Source of the DNA: Mycobacterium shinjukuense
GTDB taxonomy: Bacteria; Actinomycetota; Actinomycetes; Mycobacteriales; Mycobacteriaceae
DNA length: 64,000 bases
Assembly (NCBI RefSeq): GCF_010730055.1
Contig: NZ_AP022575.1
Coordinates: forward strand, 2,294,001-2,358,000
Direction of reading: 5' to 3'
Position numbers and translations under genes: made by a program. The notes below the pieces were generated by a model. That model worked only from the letters and a program-made list of their open reading frames with translations, was not told the DNA's origin and did no database searches. How positions within the stretch are numbered: position 1 is the stretch's first letter; every line of letters starts with the position of its first letter. Below, in pieces: positions 25,246-34,025 of the stretch.

Positions 25246-26078
25246 TGAACCCGTCGACGCACGGCCCGCTGCACGGGCGGGTAGCCTTCATCACCGGCGC
25301 CGCGCGCGGCCAGGGCCGCGCCTACGCGGTTCGGCTGGCGGCCGATGGTGCCAACGTGATCGCGGTTGACCTGTGCGGGCAGATCGCCAGCGTGCCCTAT
25401 CCGCTGGGCACCTGGGAGGACCTGCAGACCACCGCCCAGCTCGTCGAGGACACCGGCGCCCGAGTGGTGGCCCGGCGGAGCGATGTCCGCGATCGCGCGT
25501 CGCTGTCCGCCGCGTTGCAGGCCGGCCTGGAGGAGTTCGGCCGGCTCGACATCGTTATCGCCAATGCCGGTATCGCGCCGCTGCAGGCGGGTGGTGACGG
25601 CTGGTACGACGTCATCGACGTCAACCTCACCGGCGCCTACCACACGGTTGAAGTCGCGATACCGACGATGGTCGAGCAGGGCGCCGGCGGGTCGATCGTG
25701 CTGATCGGTTCGGCGGCGGGACTGGCCGGCATCGGCACCGCCGATGCCGGCTCCATCGGCTACACCGCCGCCAAGCACGGGGTGGTGGGGTTGATGCGGC
25801 TCTACGCCAAGCTGCTCGCCCAGCACAACATTCGCGTCAACTCGGTGCATCCATCCGGGGTCGACACGCCGATGTTCAACAACCCGTTCACCCAGCAGTG
25901 GCTGGCCGATCTGGTCGGAGAGCCCGGCTCGACGCCGGGTATCGGCAACGCGCCGCCGGTGCAGATCCTGCAGGCCAAAGACATCGCCGACGCCGTGGCA
26001 TGGCTGGTGTCGGATCAGGCTCGTTTTATCACCGGCGTCGCCTTGCCGGTCGATGCGGGCTGGGTGACCAATCGGTAG
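25245..26078 (+). CDS. Mycofactocin-type short-chain dehydrogenase (Rv2750-like)
   Basis: A 277-residue SDR. The NAD-binding motif is FITGAARGQGRAYAV, followed by IAVDLCGQ, and the catalytic Ser-Tyr-Lys set lies in LIGSAAG and YTAAKHG. A characteristic insertion after the second strand (SVPYPLGTWEDLQTTAQLVE) marks the mycofactocin-dependent SDR group, whose NAD(H) is tightly bound and reoxidised through mycofactocin. Substrate unknown. The start ATG overlaps the ABM gene stop. Confidence 0.87.
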   Translation: MNPSTHGPLHGRVAFITGAARGQGRAYAVRLAADGANVIAVDLCGQIASVPYPLGTWEDLQTTAQLVEDTGARVVARRSDVRDRASLSAALQAGLEEFGRLDIVIANAGIAPLQAGGDGWYDVIDVNLTGAYHTVEVAIPTMVEQGAGGSIVLIGSAAGLAGIGTADAGSIGYTAAKHGVVGLMRLYAKLLAQHNIRVNSVHPSGVDTPMFNNPFTQQWLADLVGEPGSTPGIGNAPPVQILQAKDIADAVAWLVSDQARFITGVALPVDAGWVTNR

Positions 26079-26081
26079 CCG

Positions 26082-26954
26082 ATGGCCCGAAATCCCGCTG
26101 CACAGACCGCTTTTGGCCCCATGGTGCTGGCGGCGGTGGAGCACAACGAGCCGCCCGGCCGACGGCTGGTGGACGACGACCTCGCCGATCTGTTCCTGCC
26201 CGCACCGCTGCGCTGGCTGGTCGGTGCCACCCGGCTGGCCCCGCTGCGCCGGCTACTCGTCGGGGCGTCGGAGTGGACCGGCCGCGGTCTGTGGGCAAAT
26301 CTTGCCTGCCGCAAGCGTTTCATCGGCGACAAGCTCGACGAAGCGCTCGACGATATCGACGCCGTCGTCATCCTGGGCGCCGGATTGGACACCCGCGCCT
26401 ACCGGTTGACCCGGCGGGTCCGCATCCCGGTGTTCGAGGTAGACCTGCCGGTCAACATCGCCCGCAAGGCCAAAACGGTTCGACGAGTGCTGGGCGAGTT
26501 GCCGCTGTCGGTCCGCTTGGTGGCGCTGGATTTCGAGCACGACGACCTGCTGACCGCCCTGGCCGAGCATGGCTATCGCACCGACTACCGCGTCTTCTTC
26601 ATCTGCGAGGGCGTGACCCAATACCTCACCGAACACGCCGTACGCAGGGTCTTGGAGGGGCTGCGCGCGGCCGCGCCGGGCAGTCGCATGGTGTTCACCT
26701 ACGTGCGCAGGGATTTCATCGACGGCGCCAATCGGTATGGCGCCCGGACGCTGTACCGCTCGGTAAGGCAACGACGTCAACTGTGGCACTTCGGCCTGGC
26801 GCCCGAAGAGGTGACGGGTTTTATCGCCGAATACGGTTGGCGGCTGGTGGAGCAGGCCGGACCCGACGAGCTCGTCCAGCGCTATGTCCAGCCCACCGGC
26901 CGCGCGCTCGAGGCGTCACAGATCGAATGGTCGGCCTACGCGGAAAAGACCTAG
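26082..26954 (+). CDS. SAM-dependent methyltransferase (Rv2751-like)
   Basis: A 290-residue class I methyltransferase of the large mycobacterial family related to leucine carboxyl methyltransferases (PPM2/LCM type). The SAM-binding motif is AVVILGAGLDTRAYRL, with FEVDLPVNIARKAK as motif II and FICEGVTQYL as motif IV. Substrate unknown; some relatives act on polyketide or lipid carboxylates. It begins 3 bp after the SDR gene, so three genes form one unit (ABM, SDR, methyltransferase). Confidence 0.87.
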   Translation: MARNPAAQTAFGPMVLAAVEHNEPPGRRLVDDDLADLFLPAPLRWLVGATRLAPLRRLLVGASEWTGRGLWANLACRKRFIGDKLDEALDDIDAVVILGAGLDTRAYRLTRRVRIPVFEVDLPVNIARKAKTVRRVLGELPLSVRLVALDFEHDDLLTALAEHGYRTDYRVFFICEGVTQYLTEHAVRRVLEGLRAAAPGSRMVFTYVRRDFIDGANRYGARTLYRSVRQRRQLWHFGLAPEEVTGFIAEYGWRLVEQAGPDELVQRYVQPTGRALEASQIEWSAYAEKT

Positions 26955-26963
26955 GGCCAAGCG

Positions 26964-28640
26964 TCACACCTCGATGACCGTCGGCACGATCATCGGCTGC
27001 CGGCGATACGTTTCGCCGACCCACTTGCCGACGGTGCGGCGCACGCCCTGGGCGATCCGGATCGGATCGGTGACGTTGGCGGCGACCAGTGATTCCAGCT
27101 CGGCCTCGACCTTGCGCACCGCGGGTTCCAACGCCTTGGGGTCCTCGGAGAAGCCGCGTGAATGCAGGTGCGGCGTGGCCACCGGGCGGCCGGTGCCGCG
27201 CTTGACCACCACGGTCACCGCGACGAAGCCCGACGACAGGATGAGCCGTTCGCCCAGGGTGATGTCGCCGACGTCGCCGGTGATCAGACCGTCGACGAAC
27301 ATCTTGCCGACCGGAACCGCCCCGGCGATGCTGGCCTTGCCGGCGACCAGGTCGACGCTGACACCGTTCTCGGCCAACAGGATCGACTCTTCCGGCACCC
27401 CGGTGCGGGCAGCGAGCTTGGCGTTGGCCCGCAGCATCCGCCAGGTCCCATGCACCGGCATCACGTGGCGGGGCCGCACCCCGTTGTAGAGGAACAGCAG
27501 CTCACCGGCGTAGGCGTGGCCGGAAACATGCACCCGGGCTTGGGCGTTGGTGACGACTCGGGCACCGATCTTGGCTAGAGCGTCGATGACGCCGTAGACC
27601 GCCTCCTCGTTGCCGGGGATCAGCGACGACGACAGCACGATGAGATCACCCGAGGTCAGCGTGATGCTGCGATGCTCGCCACGCGACATGCGCGACAGCG
27701 CCGACATCGGTTCCCCCTGGGTGCCGGTGGTGATCAGCACCACCTGATCGGGCGCCATCATCTCGGCCGCGCCGATGTCGATCAGGTCGGACTCGGCCAC
27801 CCGCAAAAAGCCTAGCTCACGCGCGATTCCCATGTTGCGCACCATCGATCGCCCGACGAAAGACACCCGTCGACCCAGGGCCACCGCGGCGTCGATGATC
27901 TGCTGCACCCGGTCCACGTTGGAGGCGAAGCACGCCACGATCACCCGGCCCTCCGCGCCCCGGATCAGCCGGTGCAGGGTCGGGCCCACCTCGCTCTCCG
28001 ACGGGCCGACGCCGGGTAGCTCGGCGTTGGTCGAGTCGCACAGCAACAGGTCCACACCGGCGTCGCCGAGCCGCGACATGCCCGGCAGGTCGGTGGGGCG
28101 GCCGTCCGATGGCAATTGGTCGAACTTGATGTCGCCCGTGTGCAGGATGGTTCCCGCGCCGGTGTACACCGCGATGGCCAACGCATCCGGCGTGGAATGG
28201 TTGACGGCGAAGTACTCACACTCGAACACACCGTGCCTGCTGCTGTGCCCCTCGCCGACCTCGACCACCACCGGTTTGATGCGGAACTCGCGGCATTTGG
28301 CGGTGACCAGCGCCAGGGTGAACCTGGAGCCGACGATCGGGATGTCCGGCCGCAGCTTGAGCAGGAACGGAATCGCCCCGATGTGGTCCTCGTGCCCGTG
28401 GGTCAGCACCAGCGCTTCGATGTCGTCGAGCCGGTCTTCGATATGGCGCAGGTCCGGCAGGATCAGGTCGACGCCGGGCTCGTCGTGCGTGGGGAACAAC
28501 ACTCCGCAGTCGACGATCAGCAGCCGGCCCAGGTGTTCGAAAACCGTCATGTTGCGGCCGATTTCGCCGATACCGCCGAGCGCGGTGACCCGCAACCCGC
28601 CCGTGGCCAACGGACCGGGCGGGGCGAGGTCCTCGTTCAC
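26964..28640 (-). CDS. rnj: Ribonuclease J
   Basis: A 558-residue beta-CASP metallo-beta-lactamase nuclease, the 5'-3' exo/endoribonuclease of mycobacteria (Rv2752c). The zinc motif LTHGHEDHIGAI and further ligands in NHSTPDA and LLCDSTNAE are intact, as are the beta-CASP blocks ACFASNVDRVQQI and HVSGHAYAGE. The C-terminus ends GETYRRQPMIVPTVIEV. GTG 28640 (VNEDLAPPG) is chosen from family length and lies 16 bp after the dapA stop, which indicates a dapA-rnj transcript. Confidence 0.95.
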   Translation of the reverse strand: MNEDLAPPGPLATGGLRVTALGGIGEIGRNMTVFEHLGRLLIVDCGVLFPTHDEPGVDLILPDLRHIEDRLDDIEALVLTHGHEDHIGAIPFLLKLRPDIPIVGSRFTLALVTAKCREFRIKPVVVEVGEGHSSRHGVFECEYFAVNHSTPDALAIAVYTGAGTILHTGDIKFDQLPSDGRPTDLPGMSRLGDAGVDLLLCDSTNAELPGVGPSESEVGPTLHRLIRGAEGRVIVACFASNVDRVQQIIDAAVALGRRVSFVGRSMVRNMGIARELGFLRVAESDLIDIGAAEMMAPDQVVLITTGTQGEPMSALSRMSRGEHRSITLTSGDLIVLSSSLIPGNEEAVYGVIDALAKIGARVVTNAQARVHVSGHAYAGELLFLYNGVRPRHVMPVHGTWRMLRANAKLAARTGVPEESILLAENGVSVDLVAGKASIAGAVPVGKMFVDGLITGDVGDITLGERLILSSGFVAVTVVVKRGTGRPVATPHLHSRGFSEDPKALEPAVRKVEAELESLVAANVTDPIRIAQGVRRTVGKWVGETYRRQPMIVPTVIEV

Positions 28641-28656
28641 AGGCTCGCCCTCTGGC

Positions 28657-29568
28657 TCACCGCAGCACCGAGGCCGCACGCATGTCGGCGGCCAACGCGT
28701 CGATCTGCTCCCGTGTCGCACCCACCTGCGGCAGCCGGGGATCGCCGACGTCGATGCCCTGCAGCCGCAGACCCGCCTTGGCCAATGTCACCCCACCCAG
28801 GCGGCTCATCGCGTTGTGCAGCGGGCCCAGCGCGACGTTGATCTTGCGCGCGGTGGCGATGTCTCCGCAACCGAAGGCGGACAACAGCTCTCGAAGCTGA
28901 CCGGCCGCCAGATGACCGATCACGCTGATGAAGCCGACGGCGCCCATGGCCAGCCAGGCCAGGTTGAGCGCGTCGTCGCCGGAGTAATAGGCCAGTCCGG
29001 TGTCGGCCATGATCTGGGCGGCGCTGGGCAGGTCGGCTTTGGCGTCCTTGACCCCGACGATGTTGGGGTGCGCCGCCAACGCGCGAATGGTGTCCGGCTC
29101 GATGGGCACCCCCGACCGCCCGGGGATGTCGTAGAGCAGCATCGGCAACTCGGTCGCATCGGCGACGGCGGTGAAGTGTGCTTGCAGCCCCCGCTGTGGC
29201 GGCTTGGAGTAGTAGGGCGTGACCACCAGCAGCCCGTGCGCGCCCTCGGCCGCGCAGGCCTTGGCCAGCCGGACGCTGTGCGCGGTGTCGTAGCTGCCCG
29301 CGCCGGCGATGACGCGGGCCCGGTCGCCGACCGCGTCCAGGACGGTTCGCAGCAGCTCGATCTTCTCGTCGTCGGAGGTGGTCGGCGACTCGCCGGTGGT
29401 ACCCGAGACCACCAGGCCGTCGCACCCCTGGTCCACCAGGTGGTTCGCCAGCCGCGCCGCGGCAACGGTGTCCAGGGAGCCGTCGGCGCCAAACGGTGTC
29501 ACCATCGCGGTCAGCAGCGTTCCCAGGCGGGCGGGAACGTCGAATCCGACGGTGCTCACGGTGTTCAA
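28657..29568 (-). CDS. dapA: 4-hydroxy-tetrahydrodipicolinate synthase
   Basis: Condenses pyruvate with aspartate semialdehyde at the entry to lysine/diaminopimelate synthesis. Seen: TTGESPTT (pyruvate and substrate threonines), LLYDIPGRSG with the catalytic Tyr, and NIVGVKDAKAD with the Schiff-base Lys. The length of 303 residues from the first ATG is close to the 300 of M. tuberculosis; GTG 29559 would give 300 and cannot be excluded. Together with dapF and dapB, three steps of the pathway are encoded in this window. Confidence 0.95.
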   Translation of the reverse strand: MNTVSTVGFDVPARLGTLLTAMVTPFGADGSLDTVAAARLANHLVDQGCDGLVVSGTTGESPTTSDDEKIELLRTVLDAVGDRARVIAGAGSYDTAHSVRLAKACAAEGAHGLLVVTPYYSKPPQRGLQAHFTAVADATELPMLLYDIPGRSGVPIEPDTIRALAAHPNIVGVKDAKADLPSAAQIMADTGLAYYSGDDALNLAWLAMGAVGFISVIGHLAAGQLRELLSAFGCGDIATARKINVALGPLHNAMSRLGGVTLAKAGLRLQGIDVGDPRLPQVGATREQIDALAADMRAASVLR

Positions 29569-29674
29569 GGTTACCTGGCGGCACCACGCTTTCTGCTACC
29601 GCCGCGAGCGCGTGTGTTTGTCCGGTGACACGCCGCGCGGACTGCACATTTGCAGGCGCGCCTGGCTCAGGCTT

Positions 29675-30427
29675 TCAGGCTTCGGTAGCGAAAGGACTCG
29701 TCGCGACCTCGGTGCCGTCGGCCAGCGTGGTGACCTCGAAGTCGGCGAACACCGCGGGGGCCACGCCGGCGAGCTGGCGCAGGCACTCGATGGCCAGTCG
29801 CCGGATTTCCACGTCGGCGTGCTCACTGGCCCGCATGGCGATGAAATGCCGCCAGGCCCGGTAGTTGCCGGTCACCACGATGCGGGTTTCGGTGGCGTTG
29901 GGCAGCACCGCGCGGGCGGCCTGGCGGGCCTGCTTGCGGCGCAAAACGGCGTTGGGCTGCTCGGCGAACTTGGCTTGCAGCTTGGTCAGCAGCTCGGTGT
30001 AGGTGGCGCGGGCGGAGTCGGCGGCCTCGGTCAGGATGTGGCGCAAGTCGGCGTCGTCCTCCATACCGGGCGGCACGACGACCCGCGAGTCTTTCTCGGG
30101 CACGTAGCGCTGGGACAGCTGCGAGTAGGAGAAATGGCGGTGGCGGACCAGCTCGTGGGTGCACGATCGCGAGATGCCGGTGATGTAGAACGACACGCTG
30201 GCGTGCTCGAGCACCGAGAAATGTCCGACGTCGATGATGTGCCGGATGTAGCCGGCGTTGGTCGCGGTCTTCGGATTGGGCTTGGACCAGCTCTGATAGC
30301 AGGCCCGGCCGGCGAACTCGACCAGCGCCTCTCCACCGTCGGCGTCGGTGGTCCAGGGCACGTCCGGTGGGGCCAAGAAGTCGGTCTTGGCGATCAGTTG
30401 CACGCGCAGCGGCGCGGTCTCGGCCAC
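29675..30427 (-). CDS. thyX: Flavin-dependent thymidylate synthase
   Basis: A 250-residue ThyX that makes dTMP from dUMP using methylene-tetrahydrofolate, FAD and NADPH. The ThyX motif RHRHFSYSQLSQRY lies near residue 95, and the FSVLEHASVSFYITGISRS segment precedes it. GTG 30427 gives the M. tuberculosis length; an ATG three codons upstream is possible. The window also encodes the classical ThyA about 7 kb away. The gene is followed by dapA after about 106 bp. Confidence 0.95.
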   Translation of the reverse strand: MAETAPLRVQLIAKTDFLAPPDVPWTTDADGGEALVEFAGRACYQSWSKPNPKTATNAGYIRHIIDVGHFSVLEHASVSFYITGISRSCTHELVRHRHFSYSQLSQRYVPEKDSRVVVPPGMEDDADLRHILTEAADSARATYTELLTKLQAKFAEQPNAVLRRKQARQAARAVLPNATETRIVVTGNYRAWRHFIAMRASEHADVEIRRLAIECLRQLAGVAPAVFADFEVTTLADGTEVATSPFATEA

Positions 30428-30437
30428 GGCGCTCACC

Positions 30438-30815
30438 TTAACGCGGGTGAACTGGCCGCAATGAGACGAGTTCGGTGTGGCAGGTCAGGACCGACGCGCG
30501 GCGCAGGCGCGGGTCCGCGGTGAGCAGGGGGATGTCGAGGTGGCTGACCAGTGCCACGTCGAGCGCGTCGTAATGCGTGAGGTTGTGCCGCAGGGTCCAG
30601 GCTCGTCGAGCATGCGCGCCGGCGGGTGGATAGCGGTCGTTGACAAGCAGGCCGCCGACGCGCAGCGCGGCAGCAGGTTGCCAAACTCGGCGTCGATCAC
30701 ATGTGGTGCGTGCCATCGCATCCCGGGCAGCCGTGCCCGCAACAGGTCGGCCTCCGCGGTCTTGCCGACCAAGGCCAGCACCAGCGCCGACGTCGTCGAT
30801 AACGTCGTCGTTCAC
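30438..30815 (-). pseudogene. Frame-disrupted VapC-like PIN toxin gene
   Basis: The frame starting GTG 30815 opens NDDVID, but the expected TSALVLALVGKTAEAD and HVIDAEFGNLL run in the +1 frame (about 30785-30670), after which ALRVGGLLVN, HYDALDVALVSHLDIPLLTA and DPRLRRA return to the first frame. One apparent insertion and one compensating deletion thus scramble the central 35-40 residues while leaving the frame open. The PIN acidic residues are split between frames, so the product is probably inactive. No cognate antitoxin lies upstream on this strand. Confidence 0.75.
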
Positions 30816-30857
30816 CGCCGGTGCACCGCCGGTCTAGAGCCAGGTCCGCGGCGCTGA

Positions 30858-30886
30858 TATGGTTGTATGGTTTTGTTGATATGGTT
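30858..30886 (+). promoter_or_regulatory. TATGGTT repeats upstream of vapBC (candidate operator)
   Basis: Three copies of TATGGTT lie at 30858-30864, 30866-30872 and 30880-30886, just before the VapB start at 30893. VapBC operons are usually autorepressed through short repeats at this place. The stretch is AT-rich compared with its surroundings and may also contain the -10 region. Confidence 0.45.
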
Positions 30887-30892
30887 CGCAGT

Positions 30893-31135
30893 ATGAAGAC
30901 CACCGTGAATCTTCCCGACGAGCTCGTCCGAGCGGCTCAGGAACTTGCGCGCCGTGAACGGACCACCTTGCGGGAGTTGATCGAAACTGGGCTGCGCGGC
31001 GTCGTCGAGCAACGCTGCGGCGACTCACGGTTCGCACTTGCCGACGCAAGCGTCGACGGCGAGGGCTTACAGCCATCGTTTCGCGGGGCGTCCTGGGAAA
31101 AGATTCGGAACACGATCTACCAAGACCCGGCATGA
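30893..31135 (+). CDS. VapB-type antitoxin
   Basis: An 80-residue antitoxin: an N-terminal ribbon-helix-helix-like DNA-binding segment (MKTTVNLPDELVRAAQELAR) and a C-terminal toxin-binding tail (GEGLQPSFRGASWEKIRNTI). ATG 30893 is preferred over an upstream ATG at 30821 that would add a basic, non-family extension. It overlaps the toxin gene by 4 bases (ATGA). Exact VapB number not assigned. Confidence 0.85.
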   Translation: MKTTVNLPDELVRAAQELARRERTTLRELIETGLRGVVEQRCGDSRFALADASVDGEGLQPSFRGASWEKIRNTIYQDPA

Positions 31136-31569
31136 TCGCCGTCGATACCAACATCCTGGTGTACGCACACCGGCGCGACGCCGAATTCCACGCCGTGGCG
31201 GCGCCCACCGTGAAGGCGCTCGCCGAGGGAAGACCGGCCTGGGCGATACCGTGGCCATGCCTGCACGAGTTCTTCGCGATCTGCACGCACCCAAAGATCT
31301 ACAACCCGCCCAGCACCCGAAGCCAAGCGATCGCCCAAATCGATGCGTGGCTTGCTTCGCCAACGCTGTCCGTGCTGGGTGAGCCGACTGGCTATTGGGA
31401 CCAACTGAAGACGATGCTCACGGCCGGCAGGATCGTCGGGTCCATGGTGCACGACGCCAGGATCGCCGCACTCTGCGCATCCCACGGTGTGCGTGAATTA
31501 TGGTCGGCCGACCGGGATTTCGGACGCTTCAGTTCTACGCTGCTCGTGCGAAATCCGTTGGTCAGCTGA
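31132..31569 (+). CDS. VapC-type PIN-domain ribonuclease toxin
   Basis: A 145-residue PIN toxin. Acidic active-site residues are visible in MIAVDTNILVYAH (Asp5), LHEFFAIC (Glu), SMVHDARIAAL (Asp) and LWSADRDFGRF (Asp). VapC toxins cleave tRNA or rRNA sites; the target here is unknown. Translationally coupled to its antitoxin. It lies between thyX and hsdM on the opposite strand to both, where M. tuberculosis has the hsdS.1 remnant (Rv2755c), so the site has been remodelled. Confidence 0.88.
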   Translation: MIAVDTNILVYAHRRDAEFHAVAAPTVKALAEGRPAWAIPWPCLHEFFAICTHPKIYNPPSTRSQAIAQIDAWLASPTLSVLGEPTGYWDQLKTMLTAGRIVGSMVHDARIAALCASHGVRELWSADRDFGRFSSTLLVRNPLVS

Positions 31570-31662
31570 TCGATCGGCGCGCTTGTTCCGCGTAGCGCGG
31601 CGACTCTTCTTTAAGCCCGAAGTTCCCTCCCGCTTGGCTACGAATCAATATTCCGGCCGTAT

Positions 31663-33288
31663 TCACCAGTCGATTCGCTTCAGCTGTTCTCGCACAACCT
31701 TTTCCAGCCGCGCCGACTCGTCGAATGCCGCCCTGAGCTGCGTCGTTAGCCGCGCAATCTTCCGATCTGCGGGCTCTTCGTCGTCCTTGACATCAGGTGC
31801 ACCCACATATCTCCCTGGTGTTAGCGCATAATCCTCTGCCTTGATATCCGTCAGCGTGACTGACCTACAAAAGCCCGTAACATCCTCATAGGTCAGGCCC
31901 TTCACAGCAGCCGACGTTGATCCGCGCCACGCATGGTAGGTCTCGCCGATGCGCAGGATCTCTTCGGTGGACAGCGCCCGCTCGGCCCGGTCAACCATGT
32001 AGCCGAATTCGCGTGCATCGACAAACAACACCTGCCCGGATCGGTCAACCGACCCCTGCGCGCCTGCCGTCTTGTCTTTGGCGAAGAACCATAGACACAC
32101 CGGAATTCCGGTGCTACGGAATAGCTGAGTAGGAAGTGCAACCATGCACGAAACTAGATCTGCTTCAACGATCTTGGCACGAATGTCACTCTCTCCGTTG
32201 GAGTTCGAGGACATCGAACCGTTTGCCATCACCACCCCAGCCTGGCCTCCGGGCGCCAATTTGGACAAGATGTGCTGGATCCACGCATAGTTTGCGTTGT
32301 TGGCCGGCGGGATACCGAAGCGCCAACGTGGGTCCACTTCGTTGCGGGCCCAGTCCTTGATGTTGAACGGAGGATTGGCCATCACGTAGTCCATCGGCAC
32401 GTTCGGGTGCTGGTCGCAGATGAACGTGTCAGCCCACCGCGGGCCAAGCCCTGTGTTGTCGATCCCATGGATGGCAAGGTTCATCTTTGCCATCCGCCAG
32501 GTCTGTTCGACGCTTTCCTGGCCGTAGATCGAAATGTGGTTGGGGTCGCCATTGTGCTCATCAATGAACTTCTCGGTCTGCACGAACATGCCGCCGGATC
32601 CACAGCACGGGTCATACACCCGACCTCGGGCCGGCGCCAGTACCTCGACGATCACCTTGACCACACTTGGCGGCGTAAAGAACTCCCCACCCCGCTTTCC
32701 TTCCGCATGAGCGAAATTGGCGAGGAAGTACTCGTACACCTCACCCATCAGATCCCGTGCGCGGTGCTCACCCTGCCGGCAAAAGCGCGCGCCGCTGAAC
32801 AGGTCGATCAGCTCGCCCAGCCGGCGCTGGTCGATGTTGTCTTTGTGGTAGATCCGCGGCAGCGTGCCAGCCAGTGTCGGGTTGGCCGCCATCACCGCGT
32901 CCATCGCTTCGTCGATGAGCTGACCGATGTTCTTCGCCGGCTCATCACCGACCGCCGGCTTGCCGTTCGCATTCTGCGCCAAGTACTTCCAGCGAGCGTT
33001 AGGTGGAACCACGAACGCACCGTGTCCAAAGCATTCCTCAGGGTCGTCGACCGGATCTTCGATCTGAGACTCGCCCGGGCTGTTGGCCGCCATTTCCGCA
33101 CGGATCGCTGCACGCCGTTCGTCGTAGGCGTCGGAAACGTACTTGAGGAACACCAGGCCGAGGACCACGTCCTTGTATTGGCTGGCCGACAGCGACCCAC
33201 GCAGCTTGTCGGCGGCCTTCCACAGAGTATCCTTGAGCTCCTTCCTCGTCGACGGGGCCTGCGGCCCCCGCTTCTTCCTCGGCGACAT
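31663..33288 (-). CDS. hsdM: Type I DNA methyltransferase subunit HsdM
   Basis: A 541-residue N6-adenine methyltransferase subunit (Rv2756c-like). The N-terminal HsdM helical domain (LWKAADKLRGSLSASQYKDV) is followed by the catalytic domain with SAM motif VYDPCCGSGGMFVQ and the adenine-specific motif VMANPPFNIKDW. It needs HsdS for sequence recognition. No hsdR gene is present, so this is probably an orphan methylation system as in M. tuberculosis. ATG 33288 (MSPRKKRGPQ) is chosen over upstream in-frame starts. GC is somewhat below neighbours. hsdS lies 1.7 kb upstream, separated by toxin-antitoxin genes. Confidence 0.93.
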   Translation of the reverse strand: MSPRKKRGPQAPSTRKELKDTLWKAADKLRGSLSASQYKDVVLGLVFLKYVSDAYDERRAAIRAEMAANSPGESQIEDPVDDPEECFGHGAFVVPPNARWKYLAQNANGKPAVGDEPAKNIGQLIDEAMDAVMAANPTLAGTLPRIYHKDNIDQRRLGELIDLFSGARFCRQGEHRARDLMGEVYEYFLANFAHAEGKRGGEFFTPPSVVKVIVEVLAPARGRVYDPCCGSGGMFVQTEKFIDEHNGDPNHISIYGQESVEQTWRMAKMNLAIHGIDNTGLGPRWADTFICDQHPNVPMDYVMANPPFNIKDWARNEVDPRWRFGIPPANNANYAWIQHILSKLAPGGQAGVVMANGSMSSNSNGESDIRAKIVEADLVSCMVALPTQLFRSTGIPVCLWFFAKDKTAGAQGSVDRSGQVLFVDAREFGYMVDRAERALSTEEILRIGETYHAWRGSTSAAVKGLTYEDVTGFCRSVTLTDIKAEDYALTPGRYVGAPDVKDDEEPADRKIARLTTQLRAAFDESARLEKVVREQLKRIDW

Positions 33289-33608
33289 CCCCGGATCCTT
33301 CCTATCGGTGCCCCGCGCGATGCCCGACATGGCGGGTTTCGCGTCGAGCATCAAGGCCCAGCGGCGACCCCGTGGGCCAACGCCTTCTCGAGGTCGCATG
33401 CCGTGGCTCGTCGGCTCACCTCGCACTCGCCCTGCAGCTGCGAGCCGTTGGGCTTCATCACACACCATCACCGGCATGCTCCATCGCTACCGTTCGAGTC
33501 CAGCGGCAGCCAGCTCGTTGATCACTGCCGCCAGCACATTGGGCGACGGACTCGGCCATATCGCCCGACCCGCCGATGCGTGCCTGCGAGAAAACGATCG
33601 CGGGCGAC
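33289..33608. other. Gap between hsdM and vapC21
   Basis: About 320 bp with no supported gene. Short protein-like runs appear on the minus strand in different frames (for example NVLAAVINELAAAGLER, then MKPNGSQLQGECEVSRR), which could be remains of a decayed small gene, but no family can be named. Confidence 0.4.
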
Positions 33609-34025
33609 TCATGCCGTTCCTGGGGGCACCACCCATTCCACGGGTTGCCGTGTGATGCCAGCGATGCGTTCGAAGTCTTGATCGTAGTGCATGACCGATA
33701 TGCCGTGATGCTCGGCGACCGCCGCGATAATCAAGTCCGGGATCTTGACCGAGCGATGAAATCCCTTGTCGGTCAATGCTTCTTGGATCTCCCATGCGCG
33801 ATCCCACACCGCGTCGGGGGTGTTGACGTATTCGAGCGCGTCACGCCGGTAGGTGCCCAGTGTTCGATGGTCCTCGCGGGAGCGCGCCGAGACTCCGAAC
33901 TCGAGATCGGTAATGCCACACCGGGCCAGTAGACCGCGTTCCATCAACGGTTCCAAGCGATGTCGGACCGCGGGGATGTGAGCGCGGTACACCGCTGATT
34001 TGTCGAGCAAAAAGCGAGTGGTCAT
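33609..34025 (-). CDS. vapC21: VapC21-like PIN toxin
   Basis: A 138-residue PIN nuclease starting MTTRFLLDKSAVYRAHIPAV, with acidic residues in FLLDKSA (Asp), TDLEFGVSA (Glu), KIPDLIIAAVAE (Asp) and VMHYDQDFERI (Asp). It corresponds in position to Rv2757c. Start and antitoxin stop overlap (ATGA), so the longer upstream frame is not used. It targets RNA; specificity unknown here. Confidence 0.87.
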   Translation of the reverse strand: MTTRFLLDKSAVYRAHIPAVRHRLEPLMERGLLARCGITDLEFGVSARSREDHRTLGTYRRDALEYVNTPDAVWDRAWEIQEALTDKGFHRSVKIPDLIIAAVAEHHGISVMHYDQDFERIAGITRQPVEWVVPPGTA

